From assembly GCA_003215435.1 (NCBI GenBank), contig QCKJ01000003.1:124001-188000 (forward strand): 64,000 nucleotides of DNA. The letters run 5' to 3'. Below the pieces are notes generated by a model. That model saw nothing but the letters and a program-made list of their open reading frames with translations. It was not told where the DNA came from and searched no databases. Shown piece after piece: positions 19,248 through 29,461 of this stretch (its first letter is position 1; the number at the start of each line of letters is the position of its first letter). Origin of the DNA: Prochlorococcus sp. AG-409-M05 (GTDB taxonomy: Bacteria; Cyanobacteriota; Cyanobacteriia; PCC-6307; Cyanobiaceae). The position numbers and the translations under genes are program-made.

Positions 19248-20510
19248 TTGAATCACCCAGAAAAAAAATTAGAAAACCACTTTGATGAATTGTGGTCTCT
19301 TACATCAGGAGGAATTGCGGCTCCAAAAGGCTTTCAAGCAGCTGGCATCAAAGCTAACTTAAAGCAATCAGAAAACTCAGATCTTGCATTACTAGTAGTA
19401 CCAAAAGGAACAATTTGTTCCGGTGTATTTACACAATCAATGATGAAGGCAAATTGTATAGAGCTTTGTCAAGAACGTCTAAAAGCTAGAAATGGCCTTA
19501 TTAGAGCTGTGCTAATAAATTCTGGTCAAGCAAATGCATGTACTGGGGAACAAGGAATACAAGATAATCTAAAAATCACGAATGCATTAAGTCAGAAGCT
19601 TGGATTAAGCAATAAGGAGATTTTAATCTGTTCTACAGGGGTTATTGGAGTTCGTATTCCGACAGGAAACTTACTACGTCATCTTGATAAACTAATAATG
19701 TCTCTAAACGAGATCTGTGGAAAAGATGCTGCTAAAGCAATAATGACTACAGATTTAAAGGAAAAAGAAATATCTATAGAAGCTAATTTGGGCAATAGAA
19801 GGGTGCGAATTGGTGGAATGGCTAAAGGTTCAGGAATGATTCACCCAAATATGGCAACGATGCTAGCTTATTTAACATGTGACGTGAAAATACCCAAGGT
19901 TATTTGGGATGAGATAATTAAAGACTCTGCACAAAAATCATTTAATGCGATAACCGTTGATGGGGACACCAGTACAAATGATACCTTTTTAGGGTTTTGC
20001 ACAGGAGAACCATTAGAAGCAAGTCATATAGAAGCCTTAAAATATGGTGTCGATAAAGTAACAAACTATCTAGCAAAAGAAATCGCAAGAGACGGCGAAG
20101 GTGCGACTTCTTTAATTGAAGTTAATGTAGAAGGTTGCGCGAATGATGATGAAGCAAGGCTAGTTGGAAGAAAAGTATGTAGTTCCTCATTAGTAAAAAC
20201 AGCTATTCATGGTTGTGATCCGAATTGGGGCAGAATAATATCCGCAATAGGAAATTCAGGAGTAGCAATTAATCCAAAAGAAGTAAATCTTTGGGTAGGT
20301 GAATTCCTGATTCTAAAAGATGGACTTCCAGTAGACTTTGACAAATCTGCATGTGTTCAATACATGAAAGAAACAAGGAAGAATATTGATGTTTCACATA
20401 ACAAAATAGGTATAAAGATTAGAATTGGTAATGGAATAGGGAAAGGCAGTGCATGGGGGTGTGATTTGTCAAAGGATTACATAACTATAAATGCCGATTA
20501 CACAACTTAA
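19248..20510 (+). CDS. argJ: Bifunctional ornithine acetyltransferase / N-acetylglutamate synthase
   Basis: A 420-residue ArgJ, which recycles the acetyl group from N-acetylornithine to glutamate in the cyclic arginine pathway. The self-cleavage site is in NMATMLAYLTCD (cut before the Thr of ATML gives two subunits), and ITVDGDTSTNDTF and DPNWGRI are conserved substrate-binding stretches. The only plausible start is TTG at 19248, since the next Met is about 60 codons in. Arginine supply links it to argG and speA in this window. Confidence 0.96.
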   Translation: MNHPEKKLENHFDELWSLTSGGIAAPKGFQAAGIKANLKQSENSDLALLVVPKGTICSGVFTQSMMKANCIELCQERLKARNGLIRAVLINSGQANACTGEQGIQDNLKITNALSQKLGLSNKEILICSTGVIGVRIPTGNLLRHLDKLIMSLNEICGKDAAKAIMTTDLKEKEISIEANLGNRRVRIGGMAKGSGMIHPNMATMLAYLTCDVKIPKVIWDEIIKDSAQKSFNAITVDGDTSTNDTFLGFCTGEPLEASHIEALKYGVDKVTNYLAKEIARDGEGATSLIEVNVEGCANDDEARLVGRKVCSSSLVKTAIHGCDPNWGRIISAIGNSGVAINPKEVNLWVGEFLILKDGLPVDFDKSACVQYMKETRKNIDVSHNKIGIKIRIGNGIGKGSAWGCDLSKDYITINADYTT

Positions 20511-20565
20511 ACTTTGACTAATAAATTTTCTTTTGAATATCAATTATCAAGACTCTTTTAATAAT

Positions 20566-21414
20566 ATGAACAGCATTAAGATGTCAAGTCTTGCCGATCT
20601 TCCATTACTACCCAAGCTAAAACTTGCAGTGGTTGGTCATGTTGAATGGGTAAACTTCTTGGCTTTAGACAAACTTCCTCAAGCAGGAATAATTGGTCAC
20701 GCAAACAATTCTTTCGAGGCCCCAGCAGGTGGAGGAGCTGTAATAGCTGTGAAAATGGCAGAGATCCTTAAACAGCCTGTTCACTTCATCACAGCTCTTG
20801 GGAATGATGAGTTAGGCGAAAAATCTCACCAAAGACTAAAAGAACTTGGCCTTGTCATGCATGTTGCTTGGAAAAATAAGCCAACACGGCGAGGGATAAG
20901 TATGGTAGACCAACATGGCGAAAGAGCTATTACCGTTGTTGGCGAAAGGCTAACTCCTACTTCAAATGATGAGCTTCCTTGGAATGAACTAGGAGATTTT
21001 GATGGGATATTTGTGACGGCAACAGATGCAAAAGGACTTCAATTTTGTAGAAAAGCTCGTTTAATTGCAGCAACCCCGAGAATAGGAATAGACATACTTC
21101 AAAAATCAAATGTTCATCTAAATGCTTTGATTGGCAGTGGACTAGATCCGGGAGAAACGATCGATCCTAAAAATCTTAAAAAAGAGCCAGAATTTCAAAT
21201 TGCTACTCTAGGGGCGAAAGGTGGAAAAATACTTCCAAATAAATACTTCGAGGCTGTAAATTTATCCTCTCCTATGGTTGATACCTATGGATGTGGGGAC
21301 ACTTTTGCTGCAGGAGTTACGACAGGACTTGCTGCTAATTGGAGCCTTAATCATGCAATAACTCTTGGAGCTCACATGGGAGCAAAATGCACAACTTATT
21401 TTGGCCCATATTAA
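20566..21414 (+). CDS. PfkB-family (ribokinase-like) carbohydrate kinase
   Basis: A sugar or nucleoside kinase of the PfkB family. The anion-hole and catalytic base motif is DTYGCGDTFAAGVTTGL (DTxGxGD) near the C-terminus, and the N-terminal region shows a glycine-rich GGGAVIAVKMAE substrate loop. The substrate cannot be told from sequence; ribose, fructose, adenosine or a modified nucleoside are all possible. ATG at 20566 is chosen; TTG at 20533 and ATG at 20581 are in frame. It follows argJ on the same strand with a short gap and may be co-transcribed with it. Confidence 0.88.
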   Translation: MNSIKMSSLADLPLLPKLKLAVVGHVEWVNFLALDKLPQAGIIGHANNSFEAPAGGGAVIAVKMAEILKQPVHFITALGNDELGEKSHQRLKELGLVMHVAWKNKPTRRGISMVDQHGERAITVVGERLTPTSNDELPWNELGDFDGIFVTATDAKGLQFCRKARLIAATPRIGIDILQKSNVHLNALIGSGLDPGETIDPKNLKKEPEFQIATLGAKGGKILPNKYFEAVNLSSPMVDTYGCGDTFAAGVTTGLAANWSLNHAITLGAHMGAKCTTYFGPY

Positions 21415-21437
21415 TCTCAATCAAAAAGGTAAAAGAC

Positions 21438-21707
21438 ATGCAGATTCAAAACAAACTTGCAAAAGGGGTCAAAAGGCTTAACACTCCAAAAAATATTTCG
21501 GTATTATTTGTCTTGTGTGGTAGCACTATCTTCTTTGGGTTGAACTTTAATAGCTACTCATCTAGGTTTGAAGCTGAAGTAGCCTGTAACAGATCCTCCC
21601 ATTATTGTCATCATGATAAAGAAACCAGGCAAATTCTAGGTTTAGATTATCAAGAGACTAAGGAGTTTAAACTTGGCTGGCCTGTGATGCAAAGATATCG
21701 ATACTAA
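21438..21707 (+). CDS. Small conserved-type hypothetical protein with one membrane segment
   Basis: An 89-residue protein beginning MQIQNKLAKGV. A basic N-terminus precedes a hydrophobic stretch (ISVLFVLCGSTIFFGL), then a domain with EAEVACNRS, CHHDKETRQILGLDY and a terminal QRYRY. The Cys-rich ETRQILG-type pattern resembles small cyanobacterial hypothetical proteins I have seen, which supports its being real. A longer in-frame start at 21387 would overlap the kinase gene; the ATG at 21438 follows AAAGGT at suitable spacing. Probably membrane-anchored. Function unknown. Confidence 0.65.
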   Translation: MQIQNKLAKGVKRLNTPKNISVLFVLCGSTIFFGLNFNSYSSRFEAEVACNRSSHYCHHDKETRQILGLDYQETKEFKLGWPVMQRYRY

Positions 21708-21764
21708 TCAACCATCAATAGATGGAAAAATTATTCAATGCAGAATTAAATTTGTAGATTAAAA

Positions 21765-21917
21765 TTACTTTCTTATATTTTTTCTATTCTTCCTTCGAAG
21801 TTTTTTTACCATTCTTCCTGATTGATGTGAATTCTTTAAAAGCTCCAACTGATTCCACTGGAAACCTAACCATGAGAGCACAAGAACTAGTAAGAACAAC
21901 AAAAAATAAATTAACAT
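21765..21917 (-). CDS. Predicted 50-residue single-span membrane protein
   Basis: An open frame starting MLIYFLLFLLVLVLSW and continuing with an amphipathic linker and a very basic tail (VKKLRRKNRKNIRK). One hydrophobic helix of about 18 residues followed by a positively charged C-terminus obeys the topology rule for an N-out/C-in or simple anchored peptide. AAGGA lies just upstream of the ATG. It fills an otherwise empty 350-base gap between two real genes. Codon use is AT-rich and not diagnostic. It is not identified with any known family; it could be chance, but composition and the ribosome binding site argue for a gene. Confidence 0.5.
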   Translation of the reverse strand: MLIYFLLFLLVLVLSWLGFQWNQLELLKNSHQSGRMVKKLRRKNRKNIRK

Positions 21918-22060
21918 CAGTCCTTGATTATGAGGTGAAAGAATTTAAATAAACCTTTTTAAAATTAGAAAGAGATCTTAATTCATTTTCATAATATATT
22001 TCTCTAAGCTACGTAATCAATGATGGCTCAATGGATAAACAATCATTACGATCTAAGAAA

Positions 22061-22396
22061 TCACTGATCAACATGAAGAACATGACGAAAACCGCCTCCA
22101 CAAGCGCAAATTTCTGTTCCTTCTGGAGGACTAATCAAAAATCCACCACCACTTAAATCCCCAAAATAATTAAGTATCAAGTCTTTTAAAAGTGGATATT
22201 GTTTTTCCGGTACAAACAAAGTAAGCCCATCTGTACGAGCCATGGGAACCCCAGAAAACTGCCCTGGCCGTAAGCGAATATGTAACCAACCCTCCCCACA
22301 TGGATCTTCAACTAAATCAAGATGCATCTGACCGGCAGATCCAGCAAAAGAAGCTTGTCTGCCAAGCTCAGCTGCAGCAGTTGAAGTAATTCTCAT
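22061..22396 (-). CDS. HesB/IscA-like (A-type Fe-S carrier) domain protein
   Basis: A 111-residue protein with the A-type carrier layout: one Cys at about position 33 (DPCGEGW) and a C-terminal CxC pair (EICACGGGF, Cys97 and Cys99), the three ligands that hold iron or an Fe-S cluster in IscA/SufA/HesB. The rest is divergent, so a specialised or non-cluster role is possible. ATG at 22396 is preferred over TTG one codon upstream. It stands alone, with no suf or isc neighbours in view. Confidence 0.7.
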   Translation of the reverse strand: MRITSTAAAELGRQASFAGSAGQMHLDLVEDPCGEGWLHIRLRPGQFSGVPMARTDGLTLFVPEKQYPLLKDLILNYFGDLSGGGFLISPPEGTEICACGGGFRHVLHVDQ

Positions 22397-22768
22397 CAAG
22401 CCTAAGCCTAAGTGAATAAAACTTAAGCTAGCACCAAAACTTCCCTATTGATTAAATGTAATGCAAAAATATGATTAATTATTCCATAGAGATAGGATCA
22501 TTTAATCAACTAATTTATGTGTGTCAAATAAGAGCGAAGCTAATATTTGTCTATTCTTTTTTAGCTAAATGATTTAAAAATTTTGCAATCTTGATAACTA
22601 TGGAACGGACATTAATAATAATATAGAAATTTAAAAATTGATCTTCCAATAACAGTTAATTTTTTCTTGAATATGAAAGAAAGTCAAAGTAATCAACAAT
22701 ATGCAGGCTTTGACTCAAGCGTTTAAGTAGAAAATTACTTATGTTTCCCAGTAAGAAGGTATTTAAAA
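22397..22768. other. Intergenic region without recognised gene
   Basis: Very AT-rich gap between the HesB-like gene and tRNA-Val. Only short reading frames occur (33 codons from 22471, 17 codons from 22673), with no ribosome binding site, conserved motif or strong hairpin that I can support. Confidence 0.5.
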
Positions 22769-22840
<72 letters not shown>

Positions 22841-22895
22841 ATTAATCCATTTTGACCTATGAGGGCATTGGAAGTATTCACAGTACCAAAATCGA

Positions 22896-23384
22896 ATGAC
22901 ATCCGGCAAAAATCATGAAACCGCAACCAAGTTTTGTTGCGTCCCTGTAGGAGTTTGTCTTTGGCTATTACTTGATTTGCAAAGTGGGCTAATAGGAGGG
23001 CTTGCCTTTCTTATAGGAGGGCTATGGCTCTCTCCTGACCTAGACACAAAATCAAAAGCACAACAACGCTGGGGAATTTTTCAAGTGTTGTGGTGGCCGT
23101 ATAAAAAACTTATTCCACACCGCTCAATATGGTCACATAGTCCAGTGATAGGAACAACCCTTAGGTTGACCTATTTGATTGGTGTGATGACAGTATGCCT
23201 TGTGCTTATAAGCCCAACTAATCTTGCGTCACCTCAGATTATTTTCGAATGGCTAAGAAAACTCATTGAATTTTATCCAAAGCCAATGCTTGCTTCTCTA
23301 ATTGGAATAGAAGCAAGCGTATGGCTGCACCTGATTCAGGATGGTGACCCTATTCCAAAAGAACTAAAGCGTTGGAAAAATTGA
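22896..23384 (+). CDS. DUF2227-type putative metal-binding membrane protein
   Basis: A 162-residue protein with three or four hydrophobic segments and the metal-ligand-like motifs SPDLDTKS, PHRSIWSHSPVIG and LHLIQDGDPIP, which match the DUF2227 family of cyanobacterial metal-dependent-hydrolase-like membrane proteins. No reaction is established. It begins 55 bases after tRNA-Val (opposite strand) and runs close to mazG, so they may be co-transcribed. Confidence 0.8.
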   Translation: MTSGKNHETATKFCCVPVGVCLWLLLDLQSGLIGGLAFLIGGLWLSPDLDTKSKAQQRWGIFQVLWWPYKKLIPHRSIWSHSPVIGTTLRLTYLIGVMTVCLVLISPTNLASPQIIFEWLRKLIEFYPKPMLASLIGIEASVWLHLIQDGDPIPKELKRWKN

Positions 23385-23419
23385 TAAGCGTTTATCGAAC
23401 AACTTCCCACCAAATAACG

Positions 23420-24244
23420 ATGGAATCCACTGACGCATCAGAAATCACGAAATTACTAGACCTAATAGCCAGGTTGCGCAATCCAAAAGATGGATGTCCG
23501 TGGGATTTAGAGCAAACACATCACACTTTGATTCCTTACGTTCTTGAAGAAGCACACGAAGTAGTAGATGCGATCAGAAACGGAAATGACAACGACCTCA
23601 TTGAAGAACTTGGCGATTTGCTATTACAAGTTGTTCTGCATGCTCAAATCGCCAATGAACAAGGCCGATTTGATTTTGGAGACATAACAAAAGCAATAAG
23701 TCAAAAAATCATCAGAAGGCATCCTCATGTTTTCATAAAAACAAAGTCTCTCAACTGCAATGAACTCAAAAAAAGCTGGGAAGCAATTAAAGCATCAGAA
23801 AAACCGCAAGCCCAATCAAATAGTCCATTAACAGAACATCTTCAAAAAAAGATAAGGGGGCAGTCAGAATTAGCCGGGGCAATGTACATCTCTAAAAAAG
23901 TGGCGGAGATTGGGTTTGAATGGGAATCAATAAATGGCGTTTGGGACAAAGTTAATGAAGAAATTGACGAGCTAAAAAAGGCACTCTCAGAAAATAATCG
24001 AATTGAAGCTGAGAGTGAGCTGGGAGACTTACTTTTTGCTCTTGTAAATATTGCAAGGTGGGCTGAACTAAACCCTGAAGAAGGTTTGGCAGGGACAAAT
24101 CAACGGTTTCTCAAGCGGTTTTACATTGTCGAGGAAACTCTTGACGGGAAATTTTCGGGCCATTCTCTTTCAAAACTTACTGATTTATGGAAAACTGCAA
24201 AAGCAAGACTCGAGGACAAAAAGAAGAAAACCAATCCATCATAA
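23420..24244 (+). CDS. mazG: Nucleoside triphosphate pyrophosphohydrolase MazG
   Basis: A protein of about 274 residues with two MazG repeats. The first has RLRNPKDGCPWDLEQTH, then EEAHEVVDAI and EELGDLLLQVVLHAQIA (EExxE...ExxD metal-binding sites); the second repeat has NEEIDELKKAL and ESELGDLLFALVNIARW. MazG hydrolyses NTPs and possibly (p)ppGpp-related or oxidised nucleotides to monophosphate and PPi. ATG at 23420 is chosen; an ATG at 23372 overlaps the previous gene by 13 bases and adds 16 poorly conserved residues. Confidence 0.95.
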   Translation: MESTDASEITKLLDLIARLRNPKDGCPWDLEQTHHTLIPYVLEEAHEVVDAIRNGNDNDLIEELGDLLLQVVLHAQIANEQGRFDFGDITKAISQKIIRRHPHVFIKTKSLNCNELKKSWEAIKASEKPQAQSNSPLTEHLQKKIRGQSELAGAMYISKKVAEIGFEWESINGVWDKVNEEIDELKKALSENNRIEAESELGDLLFALVNIARWAELNPEEGLAGTNQRFLKRFYIVEETLDGKFSGHSLSKLTDLWKTAKARLEDKKKKTNPS

Positions 24245-24269
24245 AAATAATAAAAGCTAATTTCTCTCA

Positions 24270-25124
24270 ATGAATAAAAACACAACCAACTGGATAGATG
24301 AATATCACAAAGGAAGCCGTTATGGGCTTGAAGGTCAAATATTAATTGACAAAAGAAGTAGGTTCCAGAGAATTACAATTATCGACAGCAAGCGATATGG
24401 AAAAGCACTGTTATTAAATGGCTGTTGGATGACAGCGGAGCGGCAAGAAAAAACTTATCACGAATGTTTAGCCCATCCTGCTCTATGTAGTGCGGGTGAT
24501 CTGAAGCGAGTATTAATAATTGGCGGAGGAGACGGAGGAACAGCAAGAGAGTGTTTAAGACATAGTGCTCTTGAATATCTAGATCTTGTAGAAATTGATG
24601 AGGTTGTTGTTGAAACAAGCCAAAAGTACTTACCTACTCTTGGAGGAAGTATTTGGAATGATCAAAGAATGAATCTAGCAATCGAAGATGGAGTTTCATG
24701 GGTTTCAAAAGCCAAGAATGACTATTACGACGTAGTCATTGTGGATGGCTCTGATCCTGTAGGTCCAGCAAAGGGATTATTCAATAAAGAGTTCTTTGAG
24801 AACTGCCGTCGAATACTGAAGACGAATGGAGTATTTGCTACACAAAGTGAATCCCCAGAATCATTCCATGAAGTCCATGTAGAGACCGTCAACCTACTGA
24901 AGAACATCTTCGAATATGCACAACCACTTTATGGCTGGGTACCAATATATCCAAGTGGATGGTGGAGCTGGACATTTGGAGCTATCGACAGTCCTCGTTT
25001 TCACAACCCTATAAATAGCAGAATTCAAGACATAGCTAGTAAATGTGAAATCTGGAGTCCTCGGTGGCAAAAGGGTGCTTTTGAAGCCATCCCGGCATGT
25101 ATCGAAAGAGAGCTAGAAAAATGA
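24270..25124 (+). CDS. speE: Spermidine synthase
   Basis: A 284-residue aminopropyltransferase that joins an aminopropyl group from decarboxylated S-adenosylmethionine to putrescine. The SAM-binding [10 protein letters not shown] motif, the acidic [13 protein letters not shown] substrate loop with catalytic Asp, and [10 protein letters not shown] fit SpeE. It overlaps speB by four bases (ATGA), giving a two-gene polyamine unit whose enzymes act in order after SpeA. Confidence 0.96.
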   Translation: MNKNTTNWIDEYHKGSRYGLEGQILIDKRSRFQRITIIDSKRYGKALLLNGCWMTAERQEKTYHECLAHPALCSAGDLKRVLIIGGGDGGTARECLRHSALEYLDLVEIDEVVVETSQKYLPTLGGSIWNDQRMNLAIEDGVSWVSKAKNDYYDVVIVDGSDPVGPAKGLFNKEFFENCRRILKTNGVFATQSESPESFHEVHVETVNLLKNIFEYAQPLYGWVPIYPSGWWSWTFGAIDSPRFHNPINSRIQDIASKCEIWSPRWQKGAFEAIPACIERELEK

Positions 25125-26002
25125 CTAACAATCTCAACGCATTCGAAACTGATGGAGGTCTCTTTCTGGGGGCACAACGAAAACCTGCTGGATGCAAAAT
25201 CGGTCTTTATGGTGTTCCATACGATGGAACAACTTCTTTTAGGCCAGGAGCAAGATTTGGACCATCAGCAATAAGGGAGGTAAGTGCTGGGATAGAAACC
25301 TATTGTTCACAACTAGATCTTGATCTAAATGAGTTGAAATTCGCAGACCTTGGTGCTGTTTCAATTCCTTTAGGTGCACCTGAACCTGTTATTAGAGCAG
25401 TTCAAAACTCAACCCAAACAATTCTGAAACTAGGTCTCAAGCCATTAATGCTTGGTGGGGAACATTCCATCAGCAGCGGAGCAATTTCAGCTATCACCAA
25501 TATCCATAAAGACTTGATTTTGGTACAACTAGATGCCCATGCAGACCTTCGTGAAGAATGGCTGGGCTCAAAACATAGTCATGCTTGTGCTATGCGGCGA
25601 TGTCTAGAAGTACTTCCAAGTGGCAAACTTTTTCAAATAGGAATTCGTAGTGGAACCCGAGAAGAATTTGCCGAATTAAAAAAGGAAAGTCGACTGATAA
25701 AACATTTTCCTGGCAAAGCCGCTACTGAACTATCAACAACACTTCAAAAATATATGGGACAACCTATTTATCTAACAGTCGATCTAGATTGGTTCGACCC
25801 AAGTGTACTTCCTGGAACTGGTACCCCAGAGCCTGGGGGATTTTTCTGGAATGATTTCGCTGCCATAATTAACGTTCTTCGAAAACACAATCTCATTGGA
25901 GCTGATGTAGTGGAGTTATCGCCACAGCTAGACATCACTGGTATCAGCAGTGTATTAGCCGCAAAAGTTACACGTAGCCTAATAATGCTTTTAAGCCTCT
26001 AA
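25121..26002 (+). CDS. speB: Agmatinase (ureohydrolase)
   Basis: A 293-residue arginase-superfamily enzyme. The binuclear manganese ligands are visible as GGEHSIS (His), QLDAHADLR (DxHxD) and [20 protein letters not shown] (DxD). In context with speA and speE it should cleave agmatine to putrescine and urea. The start chosen overlaps the speE stop as ATGA; an in-frame ATG at 25097 is less likely. Related ureohydrolases with other guanidino substrates cannot be fully excluded. Confidence 0.93.
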   Translation: MTNNLNAFETDGGLFLGAQRKPAGCKIGLYGVPYDGTTSFRPGARFGPSAIREVSAGIETYCSQLDLDLNELKFADLGAVSIPLGAPEPVIRAVQNSTQTILKLGLKPLMLGGEHSISSGAISAITNIHKDLILVQLDAHADLREEWLGSKHSHACAMRRCLEVLPSGKLFQIGIRSGTREEFAELKKESRLIKHFPGKAATELSTTLQKYMGQPIYLTVDLDWFDPSVLPGTGTPEPGGFFWNDFAAIINVLRKHNLIGADVVELSPQLDITGISSVLAAKVTRSLIMLLSL

Positions 26003-26020
26003 CAAAAGGTCCCGAAAAAA

Positions 26021-26245
26021 TCACTTAAAAGGTCGTCCCAACTCCAACTGCCTATCAATAAGGATGTCTGAAGGGTCAGGCTCAAAAATAGGCAATGAAG
26101 GTGGTTTTTCTGTCCAGTGATGACAAAAAGCCAATTTAGCTACATCATAAGAAAATTTAATTTTACGAAGACGGCACCAACACTCAGATAAATTTTCTTT
26201 TGCATTGCAATGCTCACAAGTTCTGCAGCACTCTTGAGTGGACAT
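26021..26245 (-). CDS. Small cysteine-rich, probable metal-binding protein
   Basis: A 74-residue protein with seven Cys and three His in the first 44 residues (CCRTCEHC, CWCRLRK, FCHHW), then a Pro/Asp-rich tail. The spacing suggests a zinc- or iron-binding site, possibly a small ferredoxin-like or zinc-ribbon fold. AGAGGA lies seven bases before the ATG at 26245, which decides this start over one seven codons upstream. It converges with speB and is divergent from gcvT. No known family recognised. Confidence 0.65.
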   Translation of the reverse strand: MSTQECCRTCEHCNAKENLSECWCRLRKIKFSYDVAKLAFCHHWTEKPPSLPIFEPDPSDILIDRQLELGRPFK

Positions 26246-26381
26246 TTGAAATCCTCTAAGAAACACAGGGTAAAGAGTCTTGATGGTTTCAACATGTATT
26301 ACTTCAAAATCTGCTGCTTTCCTTCCGCTTCTTAAGCGAAGATTTAGAAATTCCTAGCTTTTTACTCAAGACAAACGACTT

Positions 26382-27497
26382 ATGAAGCTTCAACGCACCC
26401 CCCTATATAAAGAATGTCTAGATGCTGGAGGACGGATGGTTCCCTTCGCAGGCTGGGAAATGCCCGTGCAATTTTCAAGTGTGATCAAAGAACATCAGGC
26501 AGTCCGTAACCAATCAGGAATGTTTGATATCTCTCATATGGGAATCATTCGAATTGAAGGAACAAACGCTAAACAGCACCTACAAAAACTTGTTCCATCC
26601 GATTTACAAAGAATTGGAAAAGGTGAAGCATGCTATTCGGTATTACTAAATGAAAATGGTGGAATCCTGGATGATCTAATTATTTACGATTTAGGAATAA
26701 GCAAAGACAATCAAGAGATGCTGCTTTTAATAATTAATGCAGCTTGTACAGACACAGACACTGAATGGATAAAGCAACATCTATCACCTGAAGGAATTTC
26801 GATATCAAAAGAAAAAGAGAATTATATTTTCCTTGCAATTCAAGGTCCAAAGTCCTGTACTTTGTTGCAAGGTCTTACCGAAGAACCAGTAATCAATATG
26901 CCGGCATTTAGTCACAAAAACATCTGTCTAAACGAACTCAACGGGAATGATTCCAATTCAACCTTCATTTCACGTACAGGTTATACAGGTGAAATTGGTT
27001 TTGAGCTCCTTTTGACTGAAGAAATGGGCCGAACACTTTGGTTCAAACTGCTTGAGCTAGGCGTTACACCATGTGGACTTGGTTGCAGGGACACATTGCG
27101 TCTGGAGGCAGGTTTCCATCTATATGGAAAAGAAATGGACAGCTCTACTACCCCATTTGAAGCAGGCCTGGGGTGGCTAGTCCATTTAGAAATGCCTAGT
27201 GAATTCATTGGGAGGAAAGTACTTGAGACCCAAACAAAAACTGGCGTTCATCGACGTCTTGTAGGCCTAGAGCTCGAAGGTAAAGCAATAGCGAGAAATA
27301 ATTACGATGTCTTTCATGAAGAGAAGCTGGTTGGAAAAATTACAAGCGGCTCTTGGTCACCTACGCTCAACAAAGCAATTGCGATGGCCTACGTACCACA
27401 AACACTTGCCTCACTAGGGAACAAGCTAGAAGTGGAGATCAGAGGTAAAAAACATCTTGCAACACTAATCAAACGCCCCTTCTATAGGCCCTCATGA
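26382..27497 (+). CDS. gcvT: Glycine cleavage system aminomethyltransferase (T protein)
   Basis: A 371-residue T protein. Motifs include [11 protein letters not shown] near the N-terminus, MFDISHMG, the [14 protein letters not shown] folate-site region and [20 protein letters not shown]. It transfers the aminomethyl carbon from the H protein to tetrahydrofolate, releasing ammonia. GcvH and GcvP are not in the window. The neighbouring aspS lies 76 bases downstream on the same strand. Confidence 0.96.
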   Translation: MKLQRTPLYKECLDAGGRMVPFAGWEMPVQFSSVIKEHQAVRNQSGMFDISHMGIIRIEGTNAKQHLQKLVPSDLQRIGKGEACYSVLLNENGGILDDLIIYDLGISKDNQEMLLLIINAACTDTDTEWIKQHLSPEGISISKEKENYIFLAIQGPKSCTLLQGLTEEPVINMPAFSHKNICLNELNGNDSNSTFISRTGYTGEIGFELLLTEEMGRTLWFKLLELGVTPCGLGCRDTLRLEAGFHLYGKEMDSSTTPFEAGLGWLVHLEMPSEFIGRKVLETQTKTGVHRRLVGLELEGKAIARNNYDVFHEEKLVGKITSGSWSPTLNKAIAMAYVPQTLASLGNKLEVEIRGKKHLATLIKRPFYRPS

Positions 27498-27573
27498 ATC
27501 AATTTCAATGCCTCGTCAAGTCAGCTGAAAGGCTGTCTTATGAGAAACTTTCCTTTCATAATTAATTTTTCCT

Positions 27574-29394
27574 ATGCGCAGCAACGGTTGCGGTGAAATA
27601 AGAAATAAAGACATCTCATCCACAGTTGAGCTTTGTGGATGGGTTGATCGGTGTCGAGATCATGGAGGAGTGATCTTCATCGATCTCAGAGACCAAAGTG
27701 GAACAGTGCAGATCACTATTGACCCTGAGCAAGGGGAAGAGCTTTTTAACAAAGCAGAAAGCCTTAGGAGTGAAACAGTTCTCCAAATCACTGGTCTTGT
27801 GCAACCAAGACCATCTGAATCAATTAATAGAAAAATAGAAACAGGCGAAGTAGAAATCTTCGTTAAGACACTAAACATTCTTAACCCCGTTAGAAAGAAT
27901 TTACCTTTTTCAATTTCAATTCACGATGAAGAGCCAGTCAGAGAAGAGCTGAGGCTCAGACATAGATACCTGGATCTACGCAAAAGACGTATGAACCAAA
28001 ATCTAAGAACTCGACATGCAACACTTCGAGCAGCTCGAGAGTTCCTTGAAAAAGAAGGTTTTATTGAAGTTGAAACACCAATTCTTACAAAATCCACTCC
28101 AGAAGGTGCTCGCGATTATCTAGTCCCTTCAAGAGTATGTGGAGGTGAATGGTTTGCCCTACCCCAATCACCTCAACTATTCAAACAATTACTAATGATA
28201 GGTGGATTAGAACGTTATTACCAAATAGCTCGTTGCTTTAGAGACGAAGATTTAAGAGCTGATAGACAACCTGAATTTACACAATTAGATATAGAGATGA
28301 GTTTTATGAGTCAAGAGCAAATACTTGAACTTAATGAAAAGCTAATCTGTACAATCTGGAAAGAAGTTAAGGGGTGCACACTAAAACAACCTTTTCCAAG
28401 AATGACTTGGCATGAGTCTATGGAGCGTTTTGGGACCGATAGACCAGATACTCGCTATGGGATGGAATTAAAAAATGTAAATGACATCCTCGAAAATATT
28501 GGTTTCAAAGTTTTTTCAGGAGCCATTGCTAATGGAGGATCCGTAAAATGCATTACTATTCCAGGTGGAAACAAATTCATAAGTAATGTCAGAATTAAGC
28601 CAGGGGGAGACATTTTTACTGAGGCCCAAAAAGCAGGAGCCGGAGGTCTAGCATTTATAAGAGTTCGAGAAGAAAATGAAATCGATACAATTGGTGCAAT
28701 AAAAGATAATCTAAGCAATGAACAAAAAAGAGATCTCCTTAAAAGGAGTCAAGCAAAGCCAGGAGATTTAATATTATTTGGTGCAGGAAAAACCTCTATT
28801 GTTAATAAAAGTCTTGACCGAGTAAGGCAATTTCTTGCTCAAGAGCTAAAGTTAGTTCCTGATCAAAATAACAGCTCTAGTTGGAACTTTCTTTGGATAA
28901 TTGACTTTCCAATGTTCGAGTTTAACCCTGAAGAAAAAAGACTAGAAGCTCTTCACCATCCTTTTTGCGCCCCTAAAGAAGAAGATATTGGGAAAGATCC
29001 AAATCTCTGGATAAAACAACTTCCAAAAGCAAATGCACATGCATATGACCTTGTTCTAAATGGCCTAGAGCTCGGTGGAGGTTCTCTTCGCATTCATAAC
29101 TCTGAATTACAGAAAGCAGTACTGAAAGCGATTGGCATGAAGGCTAATGAAGCTGAAAATCAATTTGGCTTTCTCTTGGATGCTCTTGATATGGGGGCAC
29201 CGCCTCATGGAGGACTTGCGTTTGGTATTGACCGAATAGTGATGCTGCTCACTGGTGAAGATTCAATTAGAGACACTATTGCTTTCCCAAAAACTCAAAA
29301 TGCTCGTTGCCTAATGACAGGGGCTCCATCAGGAGTATCCGAAGAGCAAATGAAAGAGCTAAATGTCATAAGTACCTATCAAGATACTGAATAG
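27574..29394 (+). CDS. aspS: Aspartate--tRNA ligase
   Basis: A 606-residue bacterial-type class IIb synthetase with the N-terminal OB-fold anticodon domain ([19 protein letters not shown]), the catalytic core (FPQ-type [16 protein letters not shown] and [23 protein letters not shown]), the GAD insertion domain and a C-terminal motif 3 ([14 protein letters not shown]). With GatCAB present it might be non-discriminating, but that cannot be told from sequence alone. Confidence 0.97.
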   Translation: MRSNGCGEIRNKDISSTVELCGWVDRCRDHGGVIFIDLRDQSGTVQITIDPEQGEELFNKAESLRSETVLQITGLVQPRPSESINRKIETGEVEIFVKTLNILNPVRKNLPFSISIHDEEPVREELRLRHRYLDLRKRRMNQNLRTRHATLRAAREFLEKEGFIEVETPILTKSTPEGARDYLVPSRVCGGEWFALPQSPQLFKQLLMIGGLERYYQIARCFRDEDLRADRQPEFTQLDIEMSFMSQEQILELNEKLICTIWKEVKGCTLKQPFPRMTWHESMERFGTDRPDTRYGMELKNVNDILENIGFKVFSGAIANGGSVKCITIPGGNKFISNVRIKPGGDIFTEAQKAGAGGLAFIRVREENEIDTIGAIKDNLSNEQKRDLLKRSQAKPGDLILFGAGKTSIVNKSLDRVRQFLAQELKLVPDQNNSSSWNFLWIIDFPMFEFNPEEKRLEALHHPFCAPKEEDIGKDPNLWIKQLPKANAHAYDLVLNGLELGGGSLRIHNSELQKAVLKAIGMKANEAENQFGFLLDALDMGAPPHGGLAFGIDRIVMLLTGEDSIRDTIAFPKTQNARCLMTGAPSGVSEEQMKELNVISTYQDTE

Positions 29395-29461
29395 ATTCTG
29401 AGCATTATGGCAAGCTGGTCAAAAAAAAGTAAACCATTAACTTATAAGCTGCTTCAAACCC

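Noticed and set aside
22471-22572. 33-codon plus-strand frame in the gap before tRNA-Val
   Set aside because: No ribosome binding site; AT-rich chance frame.
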